The translations under genes and the position numbers were made by a program. A stretch of DNA of 64,000 nucleotides, from assembly GCA_036307825.1 (NCBI GenBank), contig JAXJWW010000026.1:9447-73446 (forward strand), written 5' to 3'. The notes beneath the pieces are model-generated. The model had not been told where the DNA came from. It ran no database searches and worked only from the letters and a program-made list of their open reading frames with translations. Positions 17,253-26,836 of this stretch are shown here, one piece after another. This stretch comes from RGIG9060 sp036307825. Its GTDB lineage: Bacteria; Spirochaetota; Spirochaetia; Treponematales; Treponemataceae. Position 1 is the first letter of the stretch. Every line of letters starts with the position of its first letter.

Positions 17253-17298
17253 TCGCTTAATCTGAGAATGTGAACTTAAGAATTTAGTTTACAAAACA

Positions 17299-17343
17299 AA
17301 TCGTCAGGCTTCTTAGCTGTCGTCCTGTCGATTAAAAAAAATA
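17299..17343 (+). promoter_or_regulatory. Stem-loop in the rplJ-rplL spacer
   Basis: AATCG-T-CAGG pairs with CCTG-T-CGATT, with a smaller GCT/AGC hairpin inside. It is followed by an A-run, not a T-run, so it is not a plus-strand terminator. It could be an RNase-processing site or a control element that sets the excess of L12 over L10. Confidence 0.45.
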
Positions 17344-17366
17344 CTAATATTATAGGAGAAGATAAT

Positions 17367-17744
17367 ATGGCAGCTCTTACAACAGATCAAATTTTAGATG
17401 CAATCGCTTCAATGACAGTACTTGAAGCTTCAGAACTTGTTAAAGCAATGGAAGAAAAATTCGGAGTTACAGCAGCAGCTCCAGTTGTTATGGCTGGTGG
17501 AGCAGCTCCTGCAGCAGCAGCTGAAGAACAAACTGAATTTACAGTAACTCTTGAAGCAGCTGATCCTGCTAAAAAAATTGCAGTTATCAAAGCAGCTCGT
17601 GAAGTTACAGGTCTTGGACTTAAAGAAGCAAAAGACCTTGTTGAAGGTGCACCTAAAACACTTAAAGAAGGTGTTTCAAAAGAAGAAGCAGCTAAAATTA
17701 AAGAAACAATCGAAGCTGCTGGTGGAACAGTTAAAATTTCTTAA
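17367..17744 (+). CDS. rplL: 50S ribosomal protein L7/L12 (bL12)
   Basis: 125 residues. An N-terminal dimerisation domain, an Ala-rich hinge (about residues 34-52), and the C-terminal factor-binding domain with KIAVIKAAREVTGLGLKEAKDLVEGAP are all present. It is the multi-copy stalk protein that recruits EF-Tu and EF-G. It has its own AGGAGA ribosome-binding site after a 114-bp structured spacer, consistent with needing more L12 than L10. Confidence 0.98.
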   Translation: MAALTTDQILDAIASMTVLEASELVKAMEEKFGVTAAAPVVMAGGAAPAAAAEEQTEFTVTLEAADPAKKIAVIKAAREVTGLGLKEAKDLVEGAPKTLKEGVSKEEAAKIKETIEAAGGTVKIS

Positions 17745-17766
17745 TTGTAAAACCGCATAATTATTC

Positions 17767-17931
17767 AAGTTGCATTGATAGAATTTTTCTAAAAAATGCA
17801 ACTTTTGAACCCGTTTTATCGCTGTCTTAACCAATTGTGTTGGGACAGCTATATCTGTCTAAAGGATAAAAGACAGAATTTATCAACTCGCGGCCTTTTG
17901 TGCTGTACAAATTTTTTGTATGTAGCAAAGG
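17767..17931 (+). promoter_or_regulatory. Attenuator-like structured leader of rpoB
   Basis: Three hairpins fill the 226-bp rplL-rpoB spacer: 17767-17804 (10-bp stem followed by four T, a weak terminator), 17821-17849 (GCTGTC with GACAGC plus inner CCAA/TTGG) and 17894-17931 (CCTTT with AAAGG plus inner pairs). In E. coli an attenuator at this place reduces rpoBC transcription relative to the L12 genes. The same job is the simplest reading here. Confidence 0.55.
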
Positions 17932-17970
17932 ATAACCGTAATCATAGTTATTTTTTTATAGGGGGAATTG

Positions 17971-20900
17971 ATGTTCGCAAGAAGTCGGACGGTCAATCGT
18001 CAGTATGTCGGAAAAAATATCCAGAACTTCATGGAGTTACCGAACTTAATTGATATTCAACTTTCTTCATACGAAAGTTTTTTACAAAAAGAAAAGTTGG
18101 ATAACAAAGAGCCACTTGCAGAGCAAGGTTTACAGGAAGTATTCAATTCAACTTTCCCAATTGAAAGCCCTAACGGGGATATGCTTCTCGAATATGAATA
18201 TTATGAACTAGATGAAGCAAATATTAAATTTAATGAGCTTGAGTGTAAACAAAAAGGATTAACTTATGCTGTTCCACTTAAAGCTAGAATCAATTTGATT
18301 TTTCAGCAGACTGGAGAAATCCGTCAAAAAGATATTTACATGGGTGATATTCCACTCATGACAGACAGAGGTACTTTTGTTATCAATGGTGCCGAACGTG
18401 TAGTAGTTTCTCAGATTCACCGTTCACCAGGTGTAATTTTCTGCCATGACAAAGGTGTTTTTTCAAGCCGAATTATTCCTTATCGCGGTAGCTGGCTTGA
18501 ATTTGAAATTGACCAGAAAAAAGAACTTATCTACGCAAAAATTGATAGAAAAAAACGTATTCTCGGTACAATTTTCTTGAGAGCTTTAGGATATAGTACT
18601 CGTGAAGAAATTATTCGTGCTTTCTATGATGTAGAAAAAGTTGATGTAAAAGATTCTACAGAAGAAAAAGAAGCATTAGTTGGAAAAGTTCTTGCTGATG
18701 CAGTTTTTGCAAAAGACTTAGAATCAGGTGAAGAAAAACGCATTTATCGCGCAGGTGAAAAACTTCATCCACATGATGTTGATGAACTTATTCTTCACGG
18801 AGTAACAGAAATTACTGTTATTAAGTTTGATTCAGAAAGTTCTCTTGATTCTCAGATGATTATCAACTGTTTCGAAAGAGAAGATATTCGTTTTACAAAA
18901 GAAGGAAGTGAAGAACCATCAAAAGAAGATGCAATTTCTGCTGTTTATGCTGTTCTTATGCCAGGTGAACCTATCACTGTTGACGCTGCAGAAAAAGATC
19001 TTACAACAATGTTCTTCTCTTTCCGTAGATATGATTTAGGTAGAGTTGGTCGATATAAATTAAATAAAAAATTTAATTACGACTTTGAAGATCATACTCT
19101 TGTAAAAGAAGATATTATTGCAACAATGAAACATCTCATTAAGGTTTATATCGGTACAGAAAGTACAGATGATATTGACCATATGGGAAATCGTCGTATT
19201 CGTTCTGTTGGCGAGTTAATGACAAATCAGTTAAAAACTGCATTTAGCCGAATGGAAAGAATTGCAAAAGAAAGAATGGGACTTAAAGAAACAGAAACAA
19301 TGAAGCCTCAGGATTTGATTTCTATCAAGCCTATCGTTGCTTCTATTAAAGAATTCTTTGGTTCAAGTCAGCTTTCTCAGTTCATGGATCAGGTAAACCC
19401 TCTTGCTGAACTTACACATAAACGTCGTCTTAACGCTTTAGGACCAGGTGGTCTTTCTCGTGATAGAGCAGGTCTTGAAGTTCGTGACGTTCACTATACT
19501 CACTACGGACGAATGTGTCCTATCGAAACTCCTGAAGGTCCAAACATCGGTCTTATTGTTTCTTTGGCGATTTATGCTAATGTAAACGAATATGGATTCT
19601 TGGAAGCTCCTTATAGAAAAGTTGTAGATGGAAAAGCAACAAAAGAAGTTGAATTCCTTACAGCTATGGATGAAGATAAGTACTATATTGGACAGGTTTC
19701 TGTGGATATGAAAGAAGACGGAAGTTTTGCTACAGATCAAATTCCAGTTCGCAACAGAGGTGACTATTCATCAAGAAGTCCAGAAGATGTTCAGTACATG
19801 GATGTTTCTCCAAAACAGGTTATTTCTGTTTCAGCTGCTTTGATTCCATTCCTAGAGCACGACGATGCTAACCGTGCCTTGATGGGTTGTAACATGCAAC
19901 GTCAGGCTGTTCCATTGTTGTTCCCAGAACCACCTCGTGTTGGAACTGGTATGGAAGGAAAATGTGCTTACGATTCTGGTGTTCTTATTAAAGCAAAAAG
20001 AGCTGGTGAAGTTGTTTGGGTTACATCAGAAGAAATTCGCGTAAAACCAGATAATGCAAAAGACGCTGACGATATTGATACATATATCATGCTTAAATAT
20101 CAAAGAACTAACCAAGATACTTGTTATCATCAAAGACCAATTGTATCTCTTGGTCAAAAAGTTGAAAAAGGAACTGTTCTTGCTGACGGACCTGCAACTT
20201 TTAATGGTGAGTTAGCGCTTGGTAGAAATATTATGGTTGGATTCGTTCCATGGAATGGATACAACTACGAAGACGCGGTTCTTATTTCACAAAGAGTTGT
20301 AAAAGAAGATATGTATACTTCTATCCATATTAAAGAATTTACAACTGAAATTCGTGAAACAAAACTTGGTCCAGAAAAGATTACAAGAGATATTCCAAGA
20401 ACAAGTGAAAAAACTCTTGATAATCTTGATGCCGAAGGTATTATTCGCATTGGTGCTAAAGTTCGTTCAGGTGATATCCTTGTTGGAAAAGTTACACCAA
20501 AAAGTGAAACAGAAACAACTCCAGAATTTAAACTTTTGGCTTCAATCTTTGGTGAAAAAGCAAAAGATGTTAAAGATTCTTCATTAAAACTTCCTCACGG
20601 AATTGAAGGAACTGTAATTGATATTCAACGATTAAAACGTTCTGAAGGGGACGATTTAAATCCTGGTGTTGATGAAGTTGTAAAAGTTCTTATCGCTACA
20701 AAACGAAAACTTCGCGAAGGTGATAAGATGGCTGGTCGCCACGGAAACAAAGGTGTTGTTGCTCGTATTCTTCCAGTTGAAGATATGCCATATCTTGATG
20801 ATGGTACTCCACTTGATATTTGTTTGAACCCACTTGGTGTTCCTTCTCGTATGAACATCGGTCAGATTATGGAATCAGAACTTGGTCTTGCAGGTTTATA

Positions 20901-21465
20901 TCTTGATGAATGGTATGAATCACCTGTATTCCAATCTCCATCAAATGAGCAGATTGAACAAAAACTTGTAGAAGCTGGATTTAGTCCTGATTCAAAAGCT
21001 ATTCTTCATGATGGTAGAACTGGGGAACCTTTCCAAAATGCAGTTTTCGTTGGTGTAATTTACTATTTGAAACTTCATCACCTTGTTGATGATAAAATGC
21101 ATGCTCGTTCAACAGGACCTTACTCACTTGTTACACAGCAACCTCTTGGAGGTAAGGCACAGTTTGGTGGTCAGCGTCTTGGAGAAATGGAAGTTTGGGC
21201 TCTTGAAGCTTATGGTGCTGCTAATACTCTTCAAGAATTGCTCACAATTAAATCTGACGATATGAAAGGTCGTACAGATATTTATGAAGCAATCGTTAAA
21301 GGTGAACCTTCAACTGCTGCTGGTGTTCCAGAAGCATTTAACGTATTGGTTCAAGAACTTCGTGGTTTGGCTCTGGATTTCACAGTTTATGATGCCAAGG
21401 GAAAACAGATTCCGCTTACAGAGCGTGATGAAGAGCTTATTAACAAAGCGGGCTCTAATTTCTAA
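17971..21465 (+). CDS. rpoB: DNA-directed RNA polymerase subunit beta
   Basis: 1164 residues. I use the ATG at 17971 (GGGGGA 4 nt upstream); an in-frame TTG just before it is not needed. All beta signature regions are present, including GSSQLSQFMDQ of the rifampicin pocket, THYGRMCPIETPEGPNIGLI and GDKMAGRHGNKGV. The Rif region differs from E. coli: Val475 at the 518 position and Asn488 at the 531 position (constant offset 43). Asn at 531 is the known basis of natural rifampicin resistance in treponemes, so the strain is probably intrinsically resistant. rpoC follows 15 bp downstream. Confidence 0.98.
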   Translation: MFARSRTVNRQYVGKNIQNFMELPNLIDIQLSSYESFLQKEKLDNKEPLAEQGLQEVFNSTFPIESPNGDMLLEYEYYELDEANIKFNELECKQKGLTYAVPLKARINLIFQQTGEIRQKDIYMGDIPLMTDRGTFVINGAERVVVSQIHRSPGVIFCHDKGVFSSRIIPYRGSWLEFEIDQKKELIYAKIDRKKRILGTIFLRALGYSTREEIIRAFYDVEKVDVKDSTEEKEALVGKVLADAVFAKDLESGEEKRIYRAGEKLHPHDVDELILHGVTEITVIKFDSESSLDSQMIINCFEREDIRFTKEGSEEPSKEDAISAVYAVLMPGEPITVDAAEKDLTTMFFSFRRYDLGRVGRYKLNKKFNYDFEDHTLVKEDIIATMKHLIKVYIGTESTDDIDHMGNRRIRSVGELMTNQLKTAFSRMERIAKERMGLKETETMKPQDLISIKPIVASIKEFFGSSQLSQFMDQVNPLAELTHKRRLNALGPGGLSRDRAGLEVRDVHYTHYGRMCPIETPEGPNIGLIVSLAIYANVNEYGFLEAPYRKVVDGKATKEVEFLTAMDEDKYYIGQVSVDMKEDGSFATDQIPVRNRGDYSSRSPEDVQYMDVSPKQVISVSAALIPFLEHDDANRALMGCNMQRQAVPLLFPEPPRVGTGMEGKCAYDSGVLIKAKRAGEVVWVTSEEIRVKPDNAKDADDIDTYIMLKYQRTNQDTCYHQRPIVSLGQKVEKGTVLADGPATFNGELALGRNIMVGFVPWNGYNYEDAVLISQRVVKEDMYTSIHIKEFTTEIRETKLGPEKITRDIPRTSEKTLDNLDAEGIIRIGAKVRSGDILVGKVTPKSETETTPEFKLLASIFGEKAKDVKDSSLKLPHGIEGTVIDIQRLKRSEGDDLNPGVDEVVKVLIATKRKLREGDKMAGRHGNKGVVARILPVEDMPYLDDGTPLDICLNPLGVPSRMNIGQIMESELGLAGLYLDEWYESPVFQSPSNEQIEQKLVEAGFSPDSKAILHDGRTGEPFQNAVFVGVIYYLKLHHLVDDKMHARSTGPYSLVTQQPLGGKAQFGGQRLGEMEVWALEAYGAANTLQELLTIKSDDMKGRTDIYEAIVKGEPSTAAGVPEAFNVLVQELRGLALDFTVYDAKGKQIPLTERDEELINKAGSNF

Positions 21466-21480
21466 TTTTGGGGGTAAGTA

Positions 21481-24400
21481 ATGCGTGATATTCAAGATTT
21501 TGATAGTCTTATGATTAAGCTTGCTTCTCCAGAGGCTATTCGTGCATGGTCTTATGGTGAAGTTAAAAAGCCAGAAACAATAAATTACCGAACTCTCCGT
21601 CCAGAGAAAGACGGTTTGTTCTGTGAAAGAATTTTCGGTACTACAAAAGAATGGGAATGTTACTGTGGTAAATTCAAGTCTATTCGCTACAAAGGTGTAA
21701 TTTGTGATCGTTGTGGTGTTGAAGTAACACACTTCAAAGTTCGACGCGAACGCATGGGACATATTGAACTTGCAGCTCCTGTTTCTCATATTTGGTATTA
21801 TCGTTCAGTTCCTTCTAGAATGGGACGCCTTCTTGATCTTCAAGTTGCTTCTCTTCGTTCTGTACTTTACTACGAAAAATACATCGTTATTGATGCAGGT
21901 GATACAGATCTTAAGAAAATGCAACTTCTTACAGAAGAAGAATATATCGAAGCTCAAGAACGCTACGGTGGTTCATTTACAGCAGGTATGGGTGCTGAAG
22001 CAATTAAAACATTGCTTGAAAACATCAATCTTGATGAACTTGCTGCTGAACTTCGTGCAAAAATGATTGAAAAAGGTGCAAAAACTGATAAACAACTTAT
22101 CAAACGAATTGAAATTGTTGAAAGTTTTAGAGCATCTTCTAATAAATGTTCATGGATGATTTTGGATGTTATTCCTGTTATTCCACCAGAATTGCGACCT
22201 ATGGTTCAATTGGATGGTGGTAGATTTGCTACATCAGATCTTAATGATTTGTACCGCAGAGTTATTAACAGAAATAATCGTCTAAAAAGACTTATGCAGT
22301 TGAATGCACCTGATATCATTATCAGAAACGAAAAACGAATGTTGCAAGAAGCTGTAGATGCTCTTTTTGATAACTCAAAACGCAAACGAGTTGTAAAAGG
22401 TGCTTCAAATCGTCCATTAAAATCAATTTCTGACCTCTTAAAAGGAAAACAGGGACGTTTCCGCCAAAACCTTCTTGGTAAGCGTGTTGACTATTCTGGT
22501 CGTTCTGTAATCTGTGTTGGTCCAGATTTGAAAATTTGGCAATGTGGTGTTCCTACAAAAATGGCTTTGGAATTATTCAAACCATTTATTATGAGAAAAC
22601 TCATTGATAAAAATATCGTTTACAATGTTAAGAGAGCAAAAGCGCTTGTAGAACAAGAAGCTGAAGAAGTATTTGCAATTTTGGATGAGGTTGTTAGAGA
22701 ACATCCTGTTATGCTTAACCGTGCTCCTACATTGCACCGTCTTGGTATTCAGGCTTTTGAACCTGTACTTGTTGAGGGAAAAGCTCTTCGTCTTCATCCG
22801 TTAGTTTGTCATGCTTTCAATGCTGACTTTGATGGTGACCAGATGGCTATCCACGTTCCATTGACACAAGCTGCTCAAATGGAATGTTGGACTTTGATGC
22901 TTTCTGCAAGAAATATTCTTGACCCAGCAAACGGTAAAACAATTGTTTATCCATCTCAGGACATGGTTTTAGGTATTTATTATCTTACAAAGATTAAACC
23001 TAATGCTAAGGGAACTGGAAAACGATTTAGTTCTGTAAACGAAGCTTTACTTGCTGCTGAATCAAAAAGTATTGATTGGCAAGCTGAAATTAAAGTTCCT
23101 ATTGAAAAGGCTCCTTATTTTGGAAAACTTGTTTCTACAACTGCAGGTCGCCTTGTATTCAATGAAGAAATGCCTGCTGAAGTAGCTTTTGAAAATGAAC
23201 TTCTTGGTGATAAAGAACTTAAAAAACTTATCGAAAGAGTTTATAAAGAACAAGGTTCTTGGCTTACAGTTCAAATGCTTGATGCAATTAAAGCTGTTGG
23301 TTATAAATATGCAACTTTCTTTGGTGCTACAATCTCTATGGGAGATATCCTTATTCCTGAAGAAAAGAAAGATATGATGGATAAGGCTAATAAAGCAGTT
23401 GAAGGAATTATGAGAGATTTCCATAACGGTCTTATTACACAAGACGAAAGATATGGTCGTATTCTTGACGTTTGGACAAAAACAAACGAAGAACTTACTG
23501 ATACCATGATGGATAATCTTTCAAAAGATAAAGATGGATTTAATACTATCTATATGATGGCAACTTCTGGAGCTCGTGGTAGCCGTAACCAGATTCGTCA
23601 GCTCGCTGGTATGCGTGGTTTGATGGCTAAATCAAGCGGTGAAATTATCGAACTTCCAATTCGTGCAAACTTTAAAGAAGGACTTTCAGTTATCGAGTTC
23701 TTTATTTCTACAAACGGTGCTCGAAAAGGTCTTACTGATACTGCTCTTAAAACAGCGGACGCAGGTTACCTTACTCGTCGTCTTGTTGATATTGCACAAG
23801 ATGTTGTTATTAATGAAGATGACTGTGGAACAATCAACGGTATTGATTATGCTGCAATCAAAAATGGTGATGAAGTTGTAATTCCATTAAAAGACAGAAT
23901 CGTTGGTCGCTTTACAATTGAAAGAGTTCTTCATCCTGTTTCAGGAGAAGTTATCTGTGATGTTAATGAATATATTACAGATGAACTTGCTGCAGAAATC
24001 GAAGAAGCAGGTGTAGAATCTGTTAAACTTAGAACAGTTCTTACATGTGAATCTAGACATGGTGTTTGTTGTAAATGTTATGGTAGAAACCTTGCTCGTA
24101 ACAAGATTATTGATATTGGTGAAGCAGTTGGTATTATTGCTGCTCAGTCAATTGGTCAGCCTGGTACACAGCTTACTATGCGTACTTTCCACTCTGGTGG
24201 TGTTGCTTCAAAAGTAAGTGAAGACAAAACAATTACTTTCAAATATCCTGTAATTATCAATAGTATTGCAGGTGCACATGTTGAAATGAATGATGGTTCA
24301 TGGCTCTTTACTCGTAAGGGTTCTATGATGGTAACTCGTATCATTGAAGAATTCGAAATTTCTTCAAGTGATAAACTTCTTGTAAGTGATGGGGATAAAG

Positions 24401-25722
24401 TATCAAAAGGTACTCCATTAATGGAAAGAAAGGGTGAAGTTGTAAAAGCAAGTGATATTTCTGGTGTAGTAATTAGAGACGGAAAACTTCTTCTTATCGG
24501 TCGTGAAATTAAAGAAGAAATCAAGAACGGTTCTAATGTTATCGTTAAAGCTGGAGATATTGTTGCTAAAGATCAAGTTATTGCAACATTTGATCCATAT
24601 TCTGAACCTATCATTGCTGAAGTTTCAGGTTATGTTCAATATGAAGATATTATTCCTGGTTCAACTTTGGAAGAAGAATTAAATGAAGATAACGGAAATG
24701 TAGAAAAGGTTATTACAGATATTCATCTTGATACAAAACAACCTCGTGTATTCATTACTGATGAAGCTGGTAATGAACTTGGAAGTTACTATTTGCCAGG
24801 TGGAGCTATCCTTCTTGTTGATGAAAATTCAAGAATCGAAGCTGGTACAACAATTGCTAAGATGCTTAAAGAATCTTCAAAAACAAACGATATTACAGGT
24901 GGTCTTCCTCGTGTTTCTGAACTTTTTGAAGCTAGAAAACCTAAAAATCCTACTGTACTTGCACAAATTTCTGGAAAAGTTCAGTTTAAAGGTGTTTCAA
25001 AAGGTAAACGCGTTGTATCTGTTCAAGATGTTTATGGAAAATCATTTGATCATCTTGTTCCAATGAACAAACGATTGCTTGTTCGTGATGGTGACGAAGT
25101 TGAGGCAGGTGAACAGCTTTGTGACGGTGCAAGAAGCCCACATGATATTCTTGCAATTCTTGGAGAAAATGCTCTTCAAAATTACTTGATGGATGAAATT
25201 CAGTCTGTTTATCGATTACAAGGTGTAACTATTAACGATAAGCATATCGGTATTATTGTTCGTCAAATGTTGCGCAAAGTTGAAATTGTTGCTGTAGGTG
25301 ATACAAGATTTATCTATGGTCAACAAGTTGATAAATATAAGTTCCACGAAGAAAACGACAGAGTAATTAAAGAGGGTGGACAACCAGCTATTGCTCGTCC
25401 AATGTTCCAAGGAATTACAAAAGCATCATTGAATATTGATTCGTTCATTTCTGCTGCTTCATTCCAAGAAACAACTCGTGTTCTTACAAATGCTGCAATT
25501 GCAGGTGTTACAGATAACTTGCGTGGTCTAAAAGAAAACGTAATTATCGGACATATGATTCCAGCTGGTACAGGTATCAGAAATTACAGAAATGTAAAAC
25601 TTTTTGATGGAAATGCCACTGATCTTGACTTACAAATGGAAGAAATTCTCGAAAGACGTAAGCAAGAAAAAGAAATGGAATCTCAAGTAGAAGATATTTC
25701 TTACGAATCAGAAGAAGAATAA
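21481..25722 (+). CDS. rpoC: DNA-directed RNA polymerase subunit beta-prime
   Basis: 1413 residues, full length. The N-terminal zinc-binding CYCGKFKS...CDRCGV is near residues 59-75; the catalytic NADFDGDQMA motif lies at 447-456 with the three Mg-binding Asp at 449, 451 and 453; the second Zn site has CESRHGVCCKCYG near 850; trigger-loop and bridge-helix regions (GARGSRNQIRQLAGMRGLM, QSIGQPGTQLTMRTFH) are intact. It ends in a Glu-rich tail. GGGGG precedes the start. It is the largest subunit of the core polymerase completed by rpoB and rpoA in this window. Confidence 0.98.
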   Translation: MRDIQDFDSLMIKLASPEAIRAWSYGEVKKPETINYRTLRPEKDGLFCERIFGTTKEWECYCGKFKSIRYKGVICDRCGVEVTHFKVRRERMGHIELAAPVSHIWYYRSVPSRMGRLLDLQVASLRSVLYYEKYIVIDAGDTDLKKMQLLTEEEYIEAQERYGGSFTAGMGAEAIKTLLENINLDELAAELRAKMIEKGAKTDKQLIKRIEIVESFRASSNKCSWMILDVIPVIPPELRPMVQLDGGRFATSDLNDLYRRVINRNNRLKRLMQLNAPDIIIRNEKRMLQEAVDALFDNSKRKRVVKGASNRPLKSISDLLKGKQGRFRQNLLGKRVDYSGRSVICVGPDLKIWQCGVPTKMALELFKPFIMRKLIDKNIVYNVKRAKALVEQEAEEVFAILDEVVREHPVMLNRAPTLHRLGIQAFEPVLVEGKALRLHPLVCHAFNADFDGDQMAIHVPLTQAAQMECWTLMLSARNILDPANGKTIVYPSQDMVLGIYYLTKIKPNAKGTGKRFSSVNEALLAAESKSIDWQAEIKVPIEKAPYFGKLVSTTAGRLVFNEEMPAEVAFENELLGDKELKKLIERVYKEQGSWLTVQMLDAIKAVGYKYATFFGATISMGDILIPEEKKDMMDKANKAVEGIMRDFHNGLITQDERYGRILDVWTKTNEELTDTMMDNLSKDKDGFNTIYMMATSGARGSRNQIRQLAGMRGLMAKSSGEIIELPIRANFKEGLSVIEFFISTNGARKGLTDTALKTADAGYLTRRLVDIAQDVVINEDDCGTINGIDYAAIKNGDEVVIPLKDRIVGRFTIERVLHPVSGEVICDVNEYITDELAAEIEEAGVESVKLRTVLTCESRHGVCCKCYGRNLARNKIIDIGEAVGIIAAQSIGQPGTQLTMRTFHSGGVASKVSEDKTITFKYPVIINSIAGAHVEMNDGSWLFTRKGSMMVTRIIEEFEISSSDKLLVSDGDKVSKGTPLMERKGEVVKASDISGVVIRDGKLLLIGREIKEEIKNGSNVIVKAGDIVAKDQVIATFDPYSEPIIAEVSGYVQYEDIIPGSTLEEELNEDNGNVEKVITDIHLDTKQPRVFITDEAGNELGSYYLPGGAILLVDENSRIEAGTTIAKMLKESSKTNDITGGLPRVSELFEARKPKNPTVLAQISGKVQFKGVSKGKRVVSVQDVYGKSFDHLVPMNKRLLVRDGDEVEAGEQLCDGARSPHDILAILGENALQNYLMDEIQSVYRLQGVTINDKHIGIIVRQMLRKVEIVAVGDTRFIYGQQVDKYKFHEENDRVIKEGGQPAIARPMFQGITKASLNIDSFISAASFQETTRVLTNAAIAGVTDNLRGLKENVIIGHMIPAGTGIRNYRNVKLFDGNATDLDLQMEEILERRKQEKEMESQVEDISYESEEE

Positions 25723-25737
25723 TATTTATAATCAATT

Positions 25738-25772
25738 ATAAACTGCAGGGATTGACAATCCTTGTAGTTTAT
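25738..25772 (+). promoter_or_regulatory. Long stem-loop between rpoC and rpsL
   Basis: A 16-bp stem (with three G-T pairs) closes on a GAC triloop 15 nt after the rpoC stop. No T-run follows, so it is more likely a 3-prime stabiliser or RNase III type processing site than a terminator. Confidence 0.5.
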
Positions 25773-25882
25773 AGTTAAATGTAAAACTCTAGCGATTTAT
25801 TTTTTTTACTTTGCTGTAAATCGTTAAAATTCGCCAAAATTAACCGGGGTGCTGACCGGTGGTAATATAGGAGAAAAGGCAA

Positions 25883-26257
25883 ATGCCTACAATAAATCAG
25901 TTAATTAGACAGGGGCGTAAAACAGCTGCTGCGACAACTAAGAGTCCCGCGCTTCAAGCTTGTCCACAAAAACGCGGTGTATGTACACGTGTTATGACTG
26001 TTACCCCAAAAAAACCGAACTCAGCTTTAAGAAAGGTTGCTCGTGTTCGCTTAAGTAATGGAATTGAAGTTACTGCATATATTCCAGGTATTGGACATAA
26101 CTTGCAGGAACACTCAGTTGTTTTAATTCGTGGTGGTCGTGTTAAGGACCTCCCTGGTGTTCGCTATCACATTATCCGTGGTACAAAAGATACTCTCGGT
26201 GTAGAAGACAGAAAACGCGGACGTTCAAAATATGGTGCTAAGCGCCCTAAGGCATAA
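25883..26257 (+). CDS. rpsL: 30S ribosomal protein S12 (uS12)
   Basis: 124 residues, the standard S12. PTINQLIRQGR at the start, TPKKPNSALRKVARVRL with Lys43 and Lys44 (the wild-type, streptomycin-sensitive residues) and GGRVKDLPGVRYHIIRG at the decoding-centre loop are intact. It contacts the A-site codon-anticodon helix. It is preceded by a 160-bp spacer with a large hairpin and AGGAGA, and followed by rpsG after 12 bp. Confidence 0.98.
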   Translation: MPTINQLIRQGRKTAAATTKSPALQACPQKRGVCTRVMTVTPKKPNSALRKVARVRLSNGIEVTAYIPGIGHNLQEHSVVLIRGGRVKDLPGVRYHIIRGTKDTLGVEDRKRGRSKYGAKRPKA

Positions 26258-26269
26258 GGAGAGAGTTAA

Positions 26270-26740
26270 ATGGGAAGAAAGAATAAATCAGTTAACCGTC
26301 CTGTAATGCCAGATGTAAAATACAACTCAGTTGTAATTTCTAAATTCGTTTCACGCATGATGTTAGACGGAAAAAAAGCAACTAGTGTACGCATTGTTTA
26401 TGGTGCATTAGATTTGTTAAAAGCAAAAACAGACAAAGATCCTTTAGAAGTATTCTTAAAGGCTCTTGATAATGTAAAACCTATGGTTGAAGTAAAATCA
26501 CGCCGTGTAGGTGGAGCAACTTACCAAGTTCCAATTGAAATTCGCGACAGTCGTCGTGAAGCATTGGCTATGCGTTGGGTTATCAATGCAGCTCGTGCAA
26601 AAAGTGGACGTGGTATGGATGAACGCCTAGCAGCTGAATTGTTAGACGCATACAACAACACAGGTTCTGCTTATAAAAAGAAGGAAGATACACACAAAAT
26701 GGCAGAAGCAAACAAAGCTTTTGCACACTATCGCTGGTAG
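26270..26740 (+). CDS. rpsG: 30S ribosomal protein S7 (uS7)
   Basis: 156 residues. Contains VSRMMLDGKKATSVRIVYGAL, VEVKSRRVGGATYQVPIEI and RRxALAMRWVINAAR blocks of S7 and the KKEDTHKMAEANKAFAHYRW tail. It nucleates assembly of the 30S head. In most bacteria fusA follows rpsG; here a terminator and a long non-coding region follow, then tuf, so EF-G must be encoded elsewhere. Confidence 0.98.
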   Translation: MGRKNKSVNRPVMPDVKYNSVVISKFVSRMMLDGKKATSVRIVYGALDLLKAKTDKDPLEVFLKALDNVKPMVEVKSRRVGGATYQVPIEIRDSRREALAMRWVINAARAKSGRGMDERLAAELLDAYNNTGSAYKKKEDTHKMAEANKAFAHYRW

Positions 26741-26789
26741 GATTTTTTCTGAAATATCAGTTTAGTGAAAGGGTGAGTTAATTCATTTC

Positions 26790-26817
26790 TTGACAAACCG
26801 TTTATTCTAATTATATT
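26790..26817 (+). promoter_or_regulatory. Possible promoter embedded in the rpsG terminator
   Basis: TTGACA (26790-26795), 16-bp spacer, TATATT (26812-26817). The match is very good, but the boxes lie inside the terminator hairpin and could be coincidental in AT-rich DNA. Confidence 0.3.
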
Positions 26818-26836
26818 AGGGTAGACGGTTTTTTTT
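26795..26836 (+). terminator. Intrinsic terminator after rpsG
   Basis: AAACCGT (26795-26801) pairs with ACGGTTT (26825-26831), the stem continuing inward with TATTCTAAT against ATTAGGGTA, followed by a run of eight T counting the stem end. It closes the rpoB-rpoC-rpsL-rpsG unit. Confidence 0.85.

Noticed and set aside
17796..18053. 85-residue open frame before rpoB
   Set aside because: It runs through three hairpins of the leader and into rpoB in another frame; no ribosome-binding site and no protein-like composition.
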